Assembly: GCA_964475125.1 (NCBI GenBank)
Contig: CAYYWP010000003.1
Coordinates: 1-64,000, forward strand
DNA: 64,000 bases
Direction of reading: 5' to 3'
Source: CAYYWP01 sp964475125
Lineage (GTDB): Bacteria; Desulfobacterota; Binatia; HRBIN30; CADEER01
Shown: piece after piece, positions 36,714-45,411 of the stretch
Numbering within the stretch: position 1 is the first letter of the stretch
Layout of the letters: each line of letters begins with the position of its first letter
Program-made: the position numbers and the translations under genes
The notes under the pieces: model-generated
Seen by the model: only the letters and a program-made list of their open reading frames with translations
Databases searched by the model: none
Told to the model about the DNA's origin: nothing

Positions 36714-38240
36714 TCAATTCGGTGCGTGCACGCCGCGCCCGCCGTAGTAGCGGTCGGCGCCGAAGGCCTGCGACTCGAGGGTCGGGCGCTGATCCTGGAT
36801 CGGCGCCACCAGCTGGCGGACGGCGCCCGCGAACGGCACTGGCGAGGCATGGCCGCCGTAGGGGTCGGTGTACCAATAGAGCGGCCCGCCGGCGTTGGCG
36901 AGGGAGAAGTTGCTGAAATACGTCTCGCGGTGCGCGCCGACGAATGGCGAGGTGGGATCGTCCCAGGCGATCGGGGTCTGCCGGGTGCCGTAGTCGGTGG
37001 CCAGATCGCAGGCGCCGCCGCGCGCCCGGTCGCCGTTCGACTCCACCTCCCAGCACAGGTCGATCACGTAACGCAGGCGATTCGGCGCCGCGGCGTCGAA
37101 GTAGCGGGCCGGATCGAAGACCGCGAAACCGGGGTCGAAATAGGCGATCTGGCGCCCATCGGCGGTGCGGAAGTAGTTGCCCGTGCCCCAGATCTCGTAG
37201 AAGTTAGCCGACCACTGCCCGGCCGGAACCAGCCAGTCGCGCAGCGCGCAGGCGCGATCCGGGATGCTGCGCAGGCCATTGCCCGACGGCATGTCGAAGG
37301 CGGTCAGCGCGTCGACGACCACGCTGCGGTCGCACCCGCGCTGGAAGCGGTTCGGTTCTGCAAAGGCACCCAAGGTGGTGCCGATCAGCTCGCTGCCGTC
37401 ACTGCAGCGCGCCGCGAACACCACCTCGTGCACGTTCATGCCGAAGGCATCGGGTGAATGGACGCCCTGATGGATCTTGGCGAGAAAGTCGCAGGTGATG
37501 TCGAGCGGCGTCAGCGGCTGCGTGGCGGTGCCATTGCTGCGCAGCAATCGGACGTCGTTCTGCCACTCGATCTTGTGGCCGACGTGGTCCTCATGCCGGT
37601 GCGCGCCGCCACCGCTGACGTTGACCCAGGCGTCGAGCGCTTCGTTGGCGAGGCCGAAGGGGATGCCGGTGCGACCCGGATGGGCCGGATGCGCGTAATG
37701 TGCCGTGAGCCACGCGTGCAGGTCGGAGCCGCGCGGATCGCGGCCGTGTTCGTGTCCGAAGGTGCACGTGCGGCCGGTGGCCGGATCGACGACTTCCGGC
37801 GCGTGCCAGGTCGGATACTTCTTGCCGTCCGGTCCGACGACGTAGAAGCTGTCGTGTAGAGCCGCGCTGCAGGTGTCGAAACGCCCCGGCGACCAGATAC
37901 CGAAGGCGGTGCTGCTCGGCACCCTACAGCCGTCGCCGAGACAGGCCGGCGTCGCCGTCGCGGTGGGGGTCGGGGAGGGCAGGCGTGGGGTCCAGCTCGG
38001 GGTGCGCGTCCGGGTCGCCGTCGCCGTTCCCGGCGCGGCTTGGCAGGTGAGGCGAACGGTCGTGCTGTCGAGCTGGCGGACCACCAGCCGCCGGCCGGCG
38101 CAGCGCGCATCGATCACCTCGGCGCCGCTCATGCGCACGATGGTGCCGTCGAGTTGGGCTGCACCGGCCGTCATCGCTGCCAGCCCACCGAGCAGCAGAA
38201 CCGCCACGATCGATCCCATCGGTGCGTGTATCGTCTTCAT
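36714..38240 (-). CDS. large secreted protein of unknown function with Thr-Pro linker
   Basis: Secreted protein of 508 residues. Residues 1-28 are a signal peptide (MKTIHAPMGSIVAVLLLGG, cleavage near AGA). A small N-terminal domain with three Cys precedes a linker of Thr/Pro/Arg repeats (TATRTRTPSWTPRLPSPTPT, residues ~90-112). The remaining ~390 residues are one compact domain rich in Cys, Trp and His, with TFGHEHGRDPRGSDLHAWL, GAHRHEDHVGHKIEW and YIDLCWEVES-like blocks. Clustered histidines suggest a metal site. I know no family. ATG at 38240 has gggagggggac before it. Probably extracellular or surface-bound; role unknown. Confidence 0.7.
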   Translation of the reverse strand: MKTIHAPMGSIVAVLLLGGLAAMTAGAAQLDGTIVRMSGAEVIDARCAGRRLVVRQLDSTTVRLTCQAAPGTATATRTRTPSWTPRLPSPTPTATATPACLGDGCRVPSSTAFGIWSPGRFDTCSAALHDSFYVVGPDGKKYPTWHAPEVVDPATGRTCTFGHEHGRDPRGSDLHAWLTAHYAHPAHPGRTGIPFGLANEALDAWVNVSGGGAHRHEDHVGHKIEWQNDVRLLRSNGTATQPLTPLDITCDFLAKIHQGVHSPDAFGMNVHEVVFAARCSDGSELIGTTLGAFAEPNRFQRGCDRSVVVDALTAFDMPSGNGLRSIPDRACALRDWLVPAGQWSANFYEIWGTGNYFRTADGRQIAYFDPGFAVFDPARYFDAAAPNRLRYVIDLCWEVESNGDRARGGACDLATDYGTRQTPIAWDDPTSPFVGAHRETYFSNFSLANAGGPLYWYTDPYGGHASPVPFAGAVRQLVAPIQDQRPTLESQAFGADRYYGGRGVHAPN

Positions 38241-38478
38241 GTCCCCCTCCCTCGTCGGCCCAATCAGCATGAAGTGGGCCACGGCAATGCGCGCCCCGAC
38301 GCGCATGCACGCAGAGATGCGGCGCGGTGTCACTGTATGGCGCAGCGACGTGATCGTGGCGTATCGACAGGGCGCGCAACGTCGCGCGCTGTGCGCCCCG
38401 CTGTAGCGGCCTGCCCGGCTCACCGGGCAGGTGGCAACCGCTACCCATCTGCGGTGGAGGGTGCTACCTCACGCGCCG

Positions 38479-39633
38479 ATGGAGTACTTCAGCGCCGAGC
38501 AGCGGGCTTTTCAGCAGACCATCCGCGACTTCTTCGCCGCCGAGGTCAACCCCTACGTCGACGAATGGGAGCGCCAGCGCATCTTTCCCGCTCACCAGGT
38601 GTTCAAACGCGCCGGTGAGCTGGGCATGCTCGGCATCACCTACGACCCGCACTACGGCGGCAGCGGCTTGGATTACTGGTGGACCGCGGCGTACTGCGAG
38701 GCCATGAGCGCTGCCTGTCCGTGCAACGGCGTGCCGATGGCGATCATGGTGCAGACCGACATGTGCACGCCGGCGCTGCACGACTTCGGCAGCGCAGAGC
38801 TCAAGGAGCGCTTTCTGCGCCCGTCGATCAGCGGCGAGTTGGTCGGTGCGATCGGCGTCAGCGAGCCGGGCGCCGGCTCGGACGTCTTCGCCATCCGCAC
38901 CACGGCGCGGCGCGACGGCGACTTCTACGTCATCAACGGCCGCAAGATCTTCATCACCAACGGGGCGCAGGCCGACTACATCACGCTGCTCACCAAGACC
39001 GACGGCGCGCGCGGTCATCACGGCTTCACGCTCATCATCGTGCCCACCGACACGCCCGGCTTCAGCGTCGCTCGCAAGCTCGACAAGGTCGGCAACCACT
39101 GTTCCGACACGGCGGAGCTGGTCTTCGAGGACGTCCGCGTCCCGGCCGCCAACCGCATCGGCGAGGAGGGCCTGGGCTTCATTTATCAGATGAAGCAATT
39201 TCAGAAGGAGCGCATGATCGCCGCCATCGGCGCCGCCGCCTCCGCGCAGGCGATGCTCGAGCAGACCGTGCGCTACGTCAAGGATCGCCAGGTCTTCGGC
39301 GAGCCGCTGGCGCACAAGCAGGTCGTGCAGTTCACCCTGGCCGAGTTGCAGACCGAGATCGATCTGCTGCGCCAGTTCAATTACCACTGCGTGCGCCTGT
39401 ACGTCGCCAAGGAAGAATGTACGCGCGAGACCTCGATGGCGAAGCTCGTCGCCGGCCGTCTGGTCCGCAAAGTGGCCGACTGGTGCCTGCAGTTCCACGG
39501 CGGCTACGGCTACATGGACGAGTATCCGGTCTCGCGCTACTGGCGCGATTCCCGCCTGCTCAGCATCGGCGCCGGCGCCGACGAAGTGATGCTGCAGGTG
39601 ATCGCCAAGATCGAGGGGTACGGGAAGGACTGA
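38479..39633 (+). CDS. acyl-CoA dehydrogenase
   Basis: FAD enzyme of 384 residues that oxidises an acyl-CoA to 2-enoyl-CoA. Family signatures are IGVSEPGAGSDVFAIRTTA (flavin/substrate loop), GRKIFITNGAQADYITL, and near the C terminus QFHGGYGYMDEYPVSRYWRDSR. The length is typical of a mitochondrial-type SCAD/IBD/GCD-like enzyme. ATG at 38479 (MEYFSAEQRAFQQTIRDFFA) matches the usual start; a GTG at 38431 would add 16 non-homologous residues. Chain length of the substrate cannot be read. The SDR gene 38 bp downstream is likely in the same transcript. Confidence 0.93.
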   Translation: MEYFSAEQRAFQQTIRDFFAAEVNPYVDEWERQRIFPAHQVFKRAGELGMLGITYDPHYGGSGLDYWWTAAYCEAMSAACPCNGVPMAIMVQTDMCTPALHDFGSAELKERFLRPSISGELVGAIGVSEPGAGSDVFAIRTTARRDGDFYVINGRKIFITNGAQADYITLLTKTDGARGHHGFTLIIVPTDTPGFSVARKLDKVGNHCSDTAELVFEDVRVPAANRIGEEGLGFIYQMKQFQKERMIAAIGAAASAQAMLEQTVRYVKDRQVFGEPLAHKQVVQFTLAELQTEIDLLRQFNYHCVRLYVAKEECTRETSMAKLVAGRLVRKVADWCLQFHGGYGYMDEYPVSRYWRDSRLLSIGAGADEVMLQVIAKIEGYGKD

Positions 39634-39671
39634 GCCGGCGCCGATTGGTTCAGCGACCCCCGACTACGCCC

Positions 39672-40496
39672 GTGCTGCCGCCGCCCCCGGCCAAGATCCG
39701 CGTCTTTCATCCCGAGCTGCTGGTCGGGCAGCGCGCCCTGGTGAGCGGCGGCGGTACCGGCATCGGCCGGGTGATCGCGCAGCACCTCGCCGAAGCCGGC
39801 AGCGACCTGGTTTTGGCGGCGCGGCACGTCGATCGACTGCAGCAGGCCGCAGCCGAGATCCACGCCAGCACCGGGCGGCAGGTCGACGCGGCGTACGTCA
39901 ACATCCGCGATCGCGCCACCGTAGAAGCCCTCGGCGCGCTGGTTGCCGAGCGCTGGGGACAAGTCGACATGCTGGTCAACAACGCCGGCGGCCAGTTCGC
40001 GCAGCGCGCGCGCGAGTACACGCCGAAGGGCTGGAATGCGGTCATCGAGACCAACCTCACTGGCACCTGGAACATGATCCAGGTGCTGGGCGCGCAGATG
40101 CTCGACGGGCGCGGCGGCAGCATTACCAACATCATCGCGGTGGTCGGCCGCGGCTTTCCCGGTATCGCCCACACCGCGGCAGCGCGCGCCGGCGTGCTCG
40201 AGCTCAGCCGCACGCTGGCCAGCGAGTGGGGGCCGAAGGTGCGCGTCAACTGCGTCGCCCCGGGGCCGATCCAGACCGAGGCCTTCACCATCGCCTACGA
40301 TCCGAACGTCGAGGAAATGGCCGCCGGCATGCCGATCGCCCGCTTCGGCAGCCCCGACGAGGTCGCCTACGCGACGGTCTTCCTCGCCTCGCCCGCCGCC
40401 GCCTGGATCACCGGCGAGGTCCTCTACGTCGCCGGCGGCCAGCAGATCCAAGGCCGCGTCCAAGCCCTGCTCGACGCCGCGCTGCGCGGGGCGTGA
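39672..40496 (+). CDS. SDR protein of the trans-2-enoyl-/2,4-dienoyl-CoA reductase type
   Basis: Short-chain dehydrogenase-like protein of 274 residues. The cofactor motif is GGGTGIG (residues ~26-32) with NNAGG at ~105. The usual catalytic Y-x3-K is missing: its place reads FPGIAHTAAARAGVLELSRTLA. The same replacement is known in peroxisomal trans-2-enoyl-CoA reductase (PECR) and 2,4-dienoyl-CoA reductase, whose sequence around this point is close, so enoyl- or dienoyl-CoA reduction with NADPH is the best reading. This agrees with the acyl-CoA dehydrogenase gene just upstream. GTG at 39672 is chosen; the frame is open further upstream only as a shadow of that gene. Confidence 0.8.
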   Translation: MLPPPPAKIRVFHPELLVGQRALVSGGGTGIGRVIAQHLAEAGSDLVLAARHVDRLQQAAAEIHASTGRQVDAAYVNIRDRATVEALGALVAERWGQVDMLVNNAGGQFAQRAREYTPKGWNAVIETNLTGTWNMIQVLGAQMLDGRGGSITNIIAVVGRGFPGIAHTAAARAGVLELSRTLASEWGPKVRVNCVAPGPIQTEAFTIAYDPNVEEMAAGMPIARFGSPDEVAYATVFLASPAAAWITGEVLYVAGGQQIQGRVQALLDAALRGA

Positions 40497-40587
40497 GCGC
40501 TGGCCAACGGCTGCCGCAGACCGTGTACTCTTACCTTGCATTTGCTGCAGCATCCGTGGGACGCTGAACGCTACGATCTCGTAGCAT

Positions 40588-40668
40588 CCGGTCCGCGAAC
40601 CTCCCGGTGGTCGACGGCGGCGTAAGCCGAATCGATGCCCGGCAGGGAGCCCAATTGCGACGGACCTT
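40588..40668 (+). other. candidate structured RNA element
   Basis: In the 435-base gap before the DUF1566 gene, nested complementary segments occur in order: ggtccg/cggacc (40590-40595, 40661-40666), ctccc/gggag (40601-40605, 40645-40649), tcga/tcga, and a closing cggc-GTAA-gccg hairpin with a GNRA tetraloop at 40618-40629. It matches no riboswitch class I can recall. A 7-bp palindrome (gctacga-tc-tcgtagc) lies 3 bases upstream. Could be chance in GC-rich DNA. Confidence 0.3.
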
Positions 40669-40701
40669 GGAAACGCCGTGAAGACTCAACCCCAAGCCGA
40701 G

Positions 40702-40862
40702 AAACCTTCCACCACGAAGAACGCGAAGCCCGCGAAGATCACGGCGCAGGGCAGTGGCGCTTGGATCATTCATTTTCAACCCCAGAGTTGTGAGCTTCTC
40801 TCGCTTCCTCGCACGGCCGAGAGACCCTAGCGATTCGCCCTCTTCGTGGCCTTCGTGGTTTC
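40702..40862. repeat. CACGAAG word palindrome
   Basis: Left arm accacgaagaacgcgaagc plus ccgcgaag; right arm tcttcgtggccttcgtggtt. The ~100-base interior is less GC-rich (cattcattttcaacccc) and has no gene. It is the last part of the 435-base non-coding stretch before the DUF1566 gene. Confidence 0.75.
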
Positions 40863-40931
40863 AAAGAATTTTCGGATCAGGGGTGAGTGTTACCGGAGCC
40901 AGCTAGCGGCGCTTGTTCGAGAGGGGGGTAA

Positions 40932-43900
40932 ATGACGAGACGGAATCGTCCGTGGCAGACGCGGCGACGCCGCGGGGATTTCCTCAGCCCAGCGACGGTA
41001 GCGCTCTGCGCCCTCTTTGCTGCCGGTTCGGTCCTGGCGCAGGACGGCATCTACGACGTCAGGCAAACCTCTTCGATCTCGACGGATTTTTCGCGGCTCG
41101 ACTCGGAGAGCTCGGCGGAGATCCAGCCCAGTAACACTGCCGGTCCGGGCCCAAACGCCTCCTTTACGTCGCGCTACGCGTTCAACCTCAACGCCGATTC
41201 GAAGGGCGAACCCCGCTCCCTGGATGCTCGAGCCACCCATGAGATCAGTTTCGAGGTCCGCTCATCGCGCGGCTACAGCTTGCAGATCAGCGCCGGCTGG
41301 GTCGGACAGATGATCCGCGAGGCCGACGCCCTCGCATGTGCCGACACGGTCACCCTCTCCGGGGTCACCGGCCAGGTGATCGCCGGTTTCGGCCTGTCTA
41401 GCGGCTCCTTGAGCTTGGCCGACCCGCCGGACATCGGGCTGGACACCATGGACGATACGACCCTCGAGATCAGCGACGTCGCCGACGCCGTGATCCGGGT
41501 ACCCAATCCGCAGGCGACCGAGACTCACACCTTGCGCTTCGAGTTCAGCGCCAGTGTGTTGAGCAATACCTGCGAGGCCGTGGTCCGCCTCGGCGCATCG
41601 AGCGGAACGACGACCGGCTGCCAGGTTTGCGGCTACCCCACCCCCGAGCGACAGGAATCAGATGGGCTTTTCGTCGTCGTCCAATTCGTTCCCTCCCGGT
41701 GCGGGAACGGACAGGTCGACGCTCCGGAAGAGCAGTGCGACTTGGGGGCGGGAAATGGTTCCGGTGCCTGTTGCGACGGGCTCTGCAAACTGGCGCCCGA
41801 CAACATGCCTTGCAGCGACGGCCTGTTCTGCAACGGCGACGGCCGATGCGCCTCCGGCGTCTGCCAGGAGCTCGGCAACCCTTGTCTGGGGCCGTGCGCC
41901 GTGTGCGACGAAACCAACGATGTCTGTCTGGCGTGCACGCCGACGCCGACGCCAGTGAGTAGCACGCCGACGCCGCGCCCAGTGGCCGGTACCGAGGGAG
42001 TCTGCTTCTGCGACGAGCGCGGCGGCGTCGGCATCGCCCAGCTGATCCGGGCGGTGAACATCGCCCTGCAGGTCGAGGCCTGTCCCGCGTCACCATTCGC
42101 CGGCGAGTCGCTCGCCGGCCGATGCTTCTGTGCCGCCGACGGCCGTCTGGCGATCGCGCAACTGATCCGGGCGGTGAACATCGCCCTGGGTATCTCCGAG
42201 TGCCCGTCGCCTCCCAATCTCCGTTTCGAGGACACCGGATTGACCGTCATCGATCACCAGACCGGACTCGAATGGGCCAAGAGCGACGACGGCGGCGGGC
42301 TGACGGATGGGGACAGGGAATACACCTGGACCAGTACGGGCACGGGGGCCGACGGGACAGTGTTCACCACCTACCTGGCGGGCCTGAACAGCCAGCGCTT
42401 CGCCGGACACGACGACTGGAGGCTGCCGACCAGCCGCGGTGCCGAAGACTTCGCCGTCGACCCGATTCAACCGGGCGAGCTCGAGTCGATCCTCGACTGC
42501 AGCTTCTCCCCGTGTATCGACCCCGTATTCGGTCCCGCCTCCTCGCCCGCCTCGTGGTCATCGTCGACCCTACAGATCAGCCCGACGACTGCTTGGATCG
42601 GCGTGCTGTCGACCGGCGCCGTCGTGGCCGACGGCAAGGCCAACGCCTACGGCGCCCGCGCCGTGCGCAACCGCTCGCCCTTGGCGCAAGCGCCGCGTTT
42701 CGAAGCGACGGCGCTGACGGTGATCGACCACGAGACGGGATTGGAGTGGGTGAGGACCGATAACAACGGGGGGCTCACCGACGTCGACGCACTGTACTCC
42801 TGGAGCAGTACGGGCACAGCGGCGGACGGGACGGTGTTCACCGAGTATCTGGCCGGCCTGAACAGTCAGAATTACGGCGGGCACAACGACTGGCGCCTGC
42901 CGTCGAGCCTGGGAAGGCCTGATCGCCAGCCTTTGCAGCCGGCCGAGCTCGAATCGATCGTCGACTGCCGTTTTCCCGGCTGTGTCCACCCGATCTTCGG
43001 TCCGGCGCGGAACTTCTATTGGTCGTCCTCGACCAACGTTGCCGAGCCACGCACGGCCTGGGTGGTATTTTTCCTCGATGGCGCGCTCGGCTTCTACGAC
43101 AAGCAGGAGATGCGGCGCGCCCGCGCCGTACGAAGCATCGCCTCGGCGCCGCTAGTCAATCGGTTTGAAGACACCGGGCTGACCGTGATCGATCATCAGA
43201 CCGGGCTCGAGTGGGTGAAGACGGATGATGCCGGGGGGCTGACCGACAAAGACAACACCTACGCCTGGAGCGGGTCGGAGACCGCGGCGGACGGGCCCGT
43301 GTTCACCGCCTACTTGGCCGGGCTCAACCAGGCGAACTACGCCGGCCACGACGATTGGCGGTTGCCGACCAATTGCGTTTTCCCGGACAGTCCGCCGCAG
43401 GCGTGCGAGCTGCAGTCCATCATCGACTGCCGCTTCAGTCCCTGCATCGATCCGGTGTTCGGCCCGACGGCCGCAGGCGTCTACTGGTCCTCCTCTACGA
43501 ATGCGAGCCTTCCGACCGCTGCCTTCCTGGCGGATTTCAGTTCCGGCAACCCTGGGGCCGCCATCAAGACGTTCTCCCAGCACGCGCGCGCCGTGCGCGG
43601 CGCCGGCGTCCCGGCGGGGCGTTTCGAGGATACCGGCCTCACCGTCATCGACCACCGCACCGGTCTCGAGTGGGTGAAGACCGATCAGAGCGGCGGTCTC
43701 ACGGACGTCGACAACGCCTACCCGTGGAGCGACCCGGGAGACGCGTCGGACGCTGCCAACGGGGAGGCCTTTGCGGAATACCTGGCTGGCCTGAACGCGA
43801 GTAACTACGCCGGTCACAACGATTGGCGACTGCCGACCAGCGGTGGACTCGCCGGCGAGCAGCCGAGCCAACCGGCGGAGCTTGAGTCGATCCTCGACTG

Positions 43901-44108
43901 CAGCTTCCTGGGCTTCAACCCGTACGGTTGCCTCGATCCGATCTTCGGCCCCACGGCCATCGGCTATTGGTCATCCTCGACCATCGCGCGGTTGCCGAGT
44001 CTGCCGTACCGCGTGCTGTTCGACCGCCAGTATCCGAATGGGACCTTCGCCGAGGTCGTTGCGGGCGCCGGATCGAACAGCGTTCGCGCCGTGCGCGGCG
44101 GGCCCTGA
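40932..44108 (+). CDS. secreted modular protein: Cys-rich region, two dockerin-like repeats, four DUF1566 modules
   Basis: Secreted protein of 1058 residues. Order: signal peptide (to ~residue 36, LFAAGSVLAQDG); a beta-rich domain (~37-235); a Cys-rich region with the MYXO-CTERM-like CGNGQVDAPEEQCD and many CxxC pairs (~250-335); a Thr/Pro linker (CTPTPTPVSSTPTPRP); two 30-residue EF/dockerin-like motifs each ending IAQLIRAVNIAL (~357-427); and four DUF1566 (Lcl C-terminal) modules of ~150 residues. DUF1566 modules share the C-type-lectin-like fold and are found on secreted surface proteins, so adhesion or ligand binding is likely. Start follows gaggggggta. No sorting domain follows the last module. 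Confidence 0.85.
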   Translation: MTRRNRPWQTRRRRGDFLSPATVALCALFAAGSVLAQDGIYDVRQTSSISTDFSRLDSESSAEIQPSNTAGPGPNASFTSRYAFNLNADSKGEPRSLDARATHEISFEVRSSRGYSLQISAGWVGQMIREADALACADTVTLSGVTGQVIAGFGLSSGSLSLADPPDIGLDTMDDTTLEISDVADAVIRVPNPQATETHTLRFEFSASVLSNTCEAVVRLGASSGTTTGCQVCGYPTPERQESDGLFVVVQFVPSRCGNGQVDAPEEQCDLGAGNGSGACCDGLCKLAPDNMPCSDGLFCNGDGRCASGVCQELGNPCLGPCAVCDETNDVCLACTPTPTPVSSTPTPRPVAGTEGVCFCDERGGVGIAQLIRAVNIALQVEACPASPFAGESLAGRCFCAADGRLAIAQLIRAVNIALGISECPSPPNLRFEDTGLTVIDHQTGLEWAKSDDGGGLTDGDREYTWTSTGTGADGTVFTTYLAGLNSQRFAGHDDWRLPTSRGAEDFAVDPIQPGELESILDCSFSPCIDPVFGPASSPASWSSSTLQISPTTAWIGVLSTGAVVADGKANAYGARAVRNRSPLAQAPRFEATALTVIDHETGLEWVRTDNNGGLTDVDALYSWSSTGTAADGTVFTEYLAGLNSQNYGGHNDWRLPSSLGRPDRQPLQPAELESIVDCRFPGCVHPIFGPARNFYWSSSTNVAEPRTAWVVFFLDGALGFYDKQEMRRARAVRSIASAPLVNRFEDTGLTVIDHQTGLEWVKTDDAGGLTDKDNTYAWSGSETAADGPVFTAYLAGLNQANYAGHDDWRLPTNCVFPDSPPQACELQSIIDCRFSPCIDPVFGPTAAGVYWSSSTNASLPTAAFLADFSSGNPGAAIKTFSQHARAVRGAGVPAGRFEDTGLTVIDHRTGLEWVKTDQSGGLTDVDNAYPWSDPGDASDAANGEAFAEYLAGLNASNYAGHNDWRLPTSGGLAGEQPSQPAELESILDCSFLGFNPYGCLDPIFGPTAIGYWSSSTIARLPSLPYRVLFDRQYPNGTFAEVVAGAGSNSVRAVRGGP
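42222..44105 (+). repeat. four tandem DUF1566 coding modules
   Basis: Module starts at about 42222, 42693, 43158 and 43617. Each begins RFEDTGLTVIDHQTGLEW (or a close variant), continues AGLNSQ.FAGHDDWRLPTS and ESILDCSFSPC.DPVFGP, and ends ARAVR. The modules are ~470 bases apart with clear divergence, so they arose by in-frame duplication and are not recent copies. Confidence 0.9.
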
Positions 44109-44199
44109 TCGCCGGCGCCGCCCTTCCTCGGCCGCTGGTTTCGGCAAGGCCTGCGGCGCCGGATCCGCAGTGGCGGGGAGAAACGCCGGCGGAGGGCGC

Positions 44200-44931
44200 T
44201 CATGCCGCTGCGCCGGCGAGGAAGTCGAGCAGCAGGCGATTGAAACCGGCGGGGTCTTCGAGAAAGAGGCCGTGGCCGCGCGCGGCGACGATGTGGAGGC
44301 GGGATGCGGCGATGCCGCGCTGCAGGATGACCGAGCCGCCGGCACCGAGGAAGTCCTTCTCGCCGACGATCATCAACGCCGGGCAGCGGATCTCGCCGAG
44401 GCGCGGTGTGAGCGGCTCGGCGTGCAAGCTGGCCATGGCGCGCGCCACGCTGGCGTAGGTTGCGGCGTCGGTCGGCGCGGCGCGCGCCTGCTCGAGACTG
44501 ACGCCGAGGCGGCGGTACACGGGGTCCATGCCGCGCGCCAGCGCGATGGCGGCGAGGTCTTCATAGAACTGCCGGGCGCGGGCGTTGCACTCGCTCGCCG
44601 TGCCGACCAGTACCAGCGCGCGCGTCCGCCGTGGATGCTCGAGGGCGAAGCGCAGGGCGACGACGCCGCCGGCGGAGTGGCCGAGGACGACGGCCTGCTC
44701 GACGCCGGCGGCATCGAGTACCCGGCGCAGGTCGGCGGCGAGGTCGGCGACGGTGCACAGCGCGGGATCCGGCGCCGACCGCCCGTGCCCGCGCAGGTCC
44801 CAGGTGAGGACGCGGTAGCGCGGCGCCAGCGCCGCGACCTGCGCGGCCCAGATCGCTTGGCTGGACGCCAGGCCGTGCGTCAGCACGATCGCCTGTGGCC
44901 CGGTACCGGTCACCGTGTAGTGGAGGTCCAT
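44200..44931 (-). CDS. alpha/beta-fold hydrolase
   Basis: Hydrolase of 243 residues. The nucleophile elbow is GHSAGG (Ser near residue 90) in VVLGHSAGGVVALRFALEHP; HGLASSQAIW forms the oxyanion loop and RGHGRS follows; the catalytic His is in RGHGLFLEDP, with Asp likely in VGEKDFLGAGG. It resembles 3-oxoadipate enol-lactonase and carboxylesterase-type enzymes; the substrate is open. ATG at 44931. The JAMM peptidase gene ends 20 bp upstream on the same strand, so they are probably an operon. Confidence 0.88.
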   Translation of the reverse strand: MDLHYTVTGTGPQAIVLTHGLASSQAIWAAQVAALAPRYRVLTWDLRGHGRSAPDPALCTVADLAADLRRVLDAAGVEQAVVLGHSAGGVVALRFALEHPRRTRALVLVGTASECNARARQFYEDLAAIALARGMDPVYRRLGVSLEQARAAPTDAATYASVARAMASLHAEPLTPRLGEIRCPALMIVGEKDFLGAGGSVILQRGIAASRLHIVAARGHGLFLEDPAGFNRLLLDFLAGAAA

Positions 44932-44951
44932 CGCGTCGCCGCGCAACACAC

Positions 44952-45407
44952 CTACAGCGCCATCTCGACGAAATCGCGCTCGGCCTCGCTCCAGCGGAAG
45001 GCCTTGGTATCGCGCACTTCGCCGTCGATCACGGAGATGACGATCTGCGCCGCCTGCGGATAGCTTGGCTCGTCCCATGCCGTCGCCTGGGCGCGGTCCT
45101 CGGCGCTGAAGTAGGCCGCGTGCTGGGGGTGCGAGTGGTAGAAGGCGCGGATGACCAGCTCGCCCTTGTCGTGCGCGATCAGGACCGGCACCGCCTCGGG
45201 CCCCATCGTATAGGCCGTCGCCGCCGTACGCGGGAAGCGGGCCGGATCCTCGGCGTGTTTGGCGTTCTGGATGTTCGTCACGCGCACCGCCTCCAGCGCG
45301 CCACCGCGGTCGACGATCACGCCGCAGCATTCCTCGGGGAAGGCGGCGCGCGCGTGGGCGAATAGCTCGTCCAGGAGCTGCTTCGGGAGAAGCACGTAGG
45401 GAGGCAT
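44952..45407 (-). CDS. M67-family (JAMM) metallopeptidase
   Basis: Zinc metallopeptidase-like protein of 151 residues with a complete JAMM motif: E in EECCG (residues ~25-26), then H91-S-H93 in FYHSHPQHAAYFSAED, giving H-x-H-x7-S-x2-D with S101 and D104. Bacterial members process C termini of MoaD/ThiS-like sulfur carriers or cleave isopeptides; no ThiS/MoaD/E1-like partner is in the window. ATG at 45407 has gtagggaggc (reverse strand context weak). A word palindrome begins five bases upstream, so its promoter would lie within or beyond the repeat. Confidence 0.88.
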   Translation of the reverse strand: MPPYVLLPKQLLDELFAHARAAFPEECCGVIVDRGGALEAVRVTNIQNAKHAEDPARFPRTAATAYTMGPEAVPVLIAHDKGELVIRAFYHSHPQHAAYFSAEDRAQATAWDEPSYPQAAQIVISVIDGEVRDTKAFRWSEAERDFVEMAL

Positions 45408-45411
45408 CTAA

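Noticed and set aside
38679..39671. Upstream extension of the SDR reading frame over the acyl-CoA dehydrogenase gene
   Set aside because: It lies in another frame of a gene with clear family motifs; the SDR similarity begins only after 39700.
40588..40668. Cyclic-di-GMP or cobalamin riboswitch
   Set aside because: The GNRA loop attracted attention, but conserved boxes of these classes are not present; kept only as an unassigned structure.
42222..44105. Diversity-generating retroelement target
   Set aside because: DUF1566/lectin-like modules can be such targets, but there is no reverse transcriptase, no template repeat and no adenine-biased variable region near the gene end.
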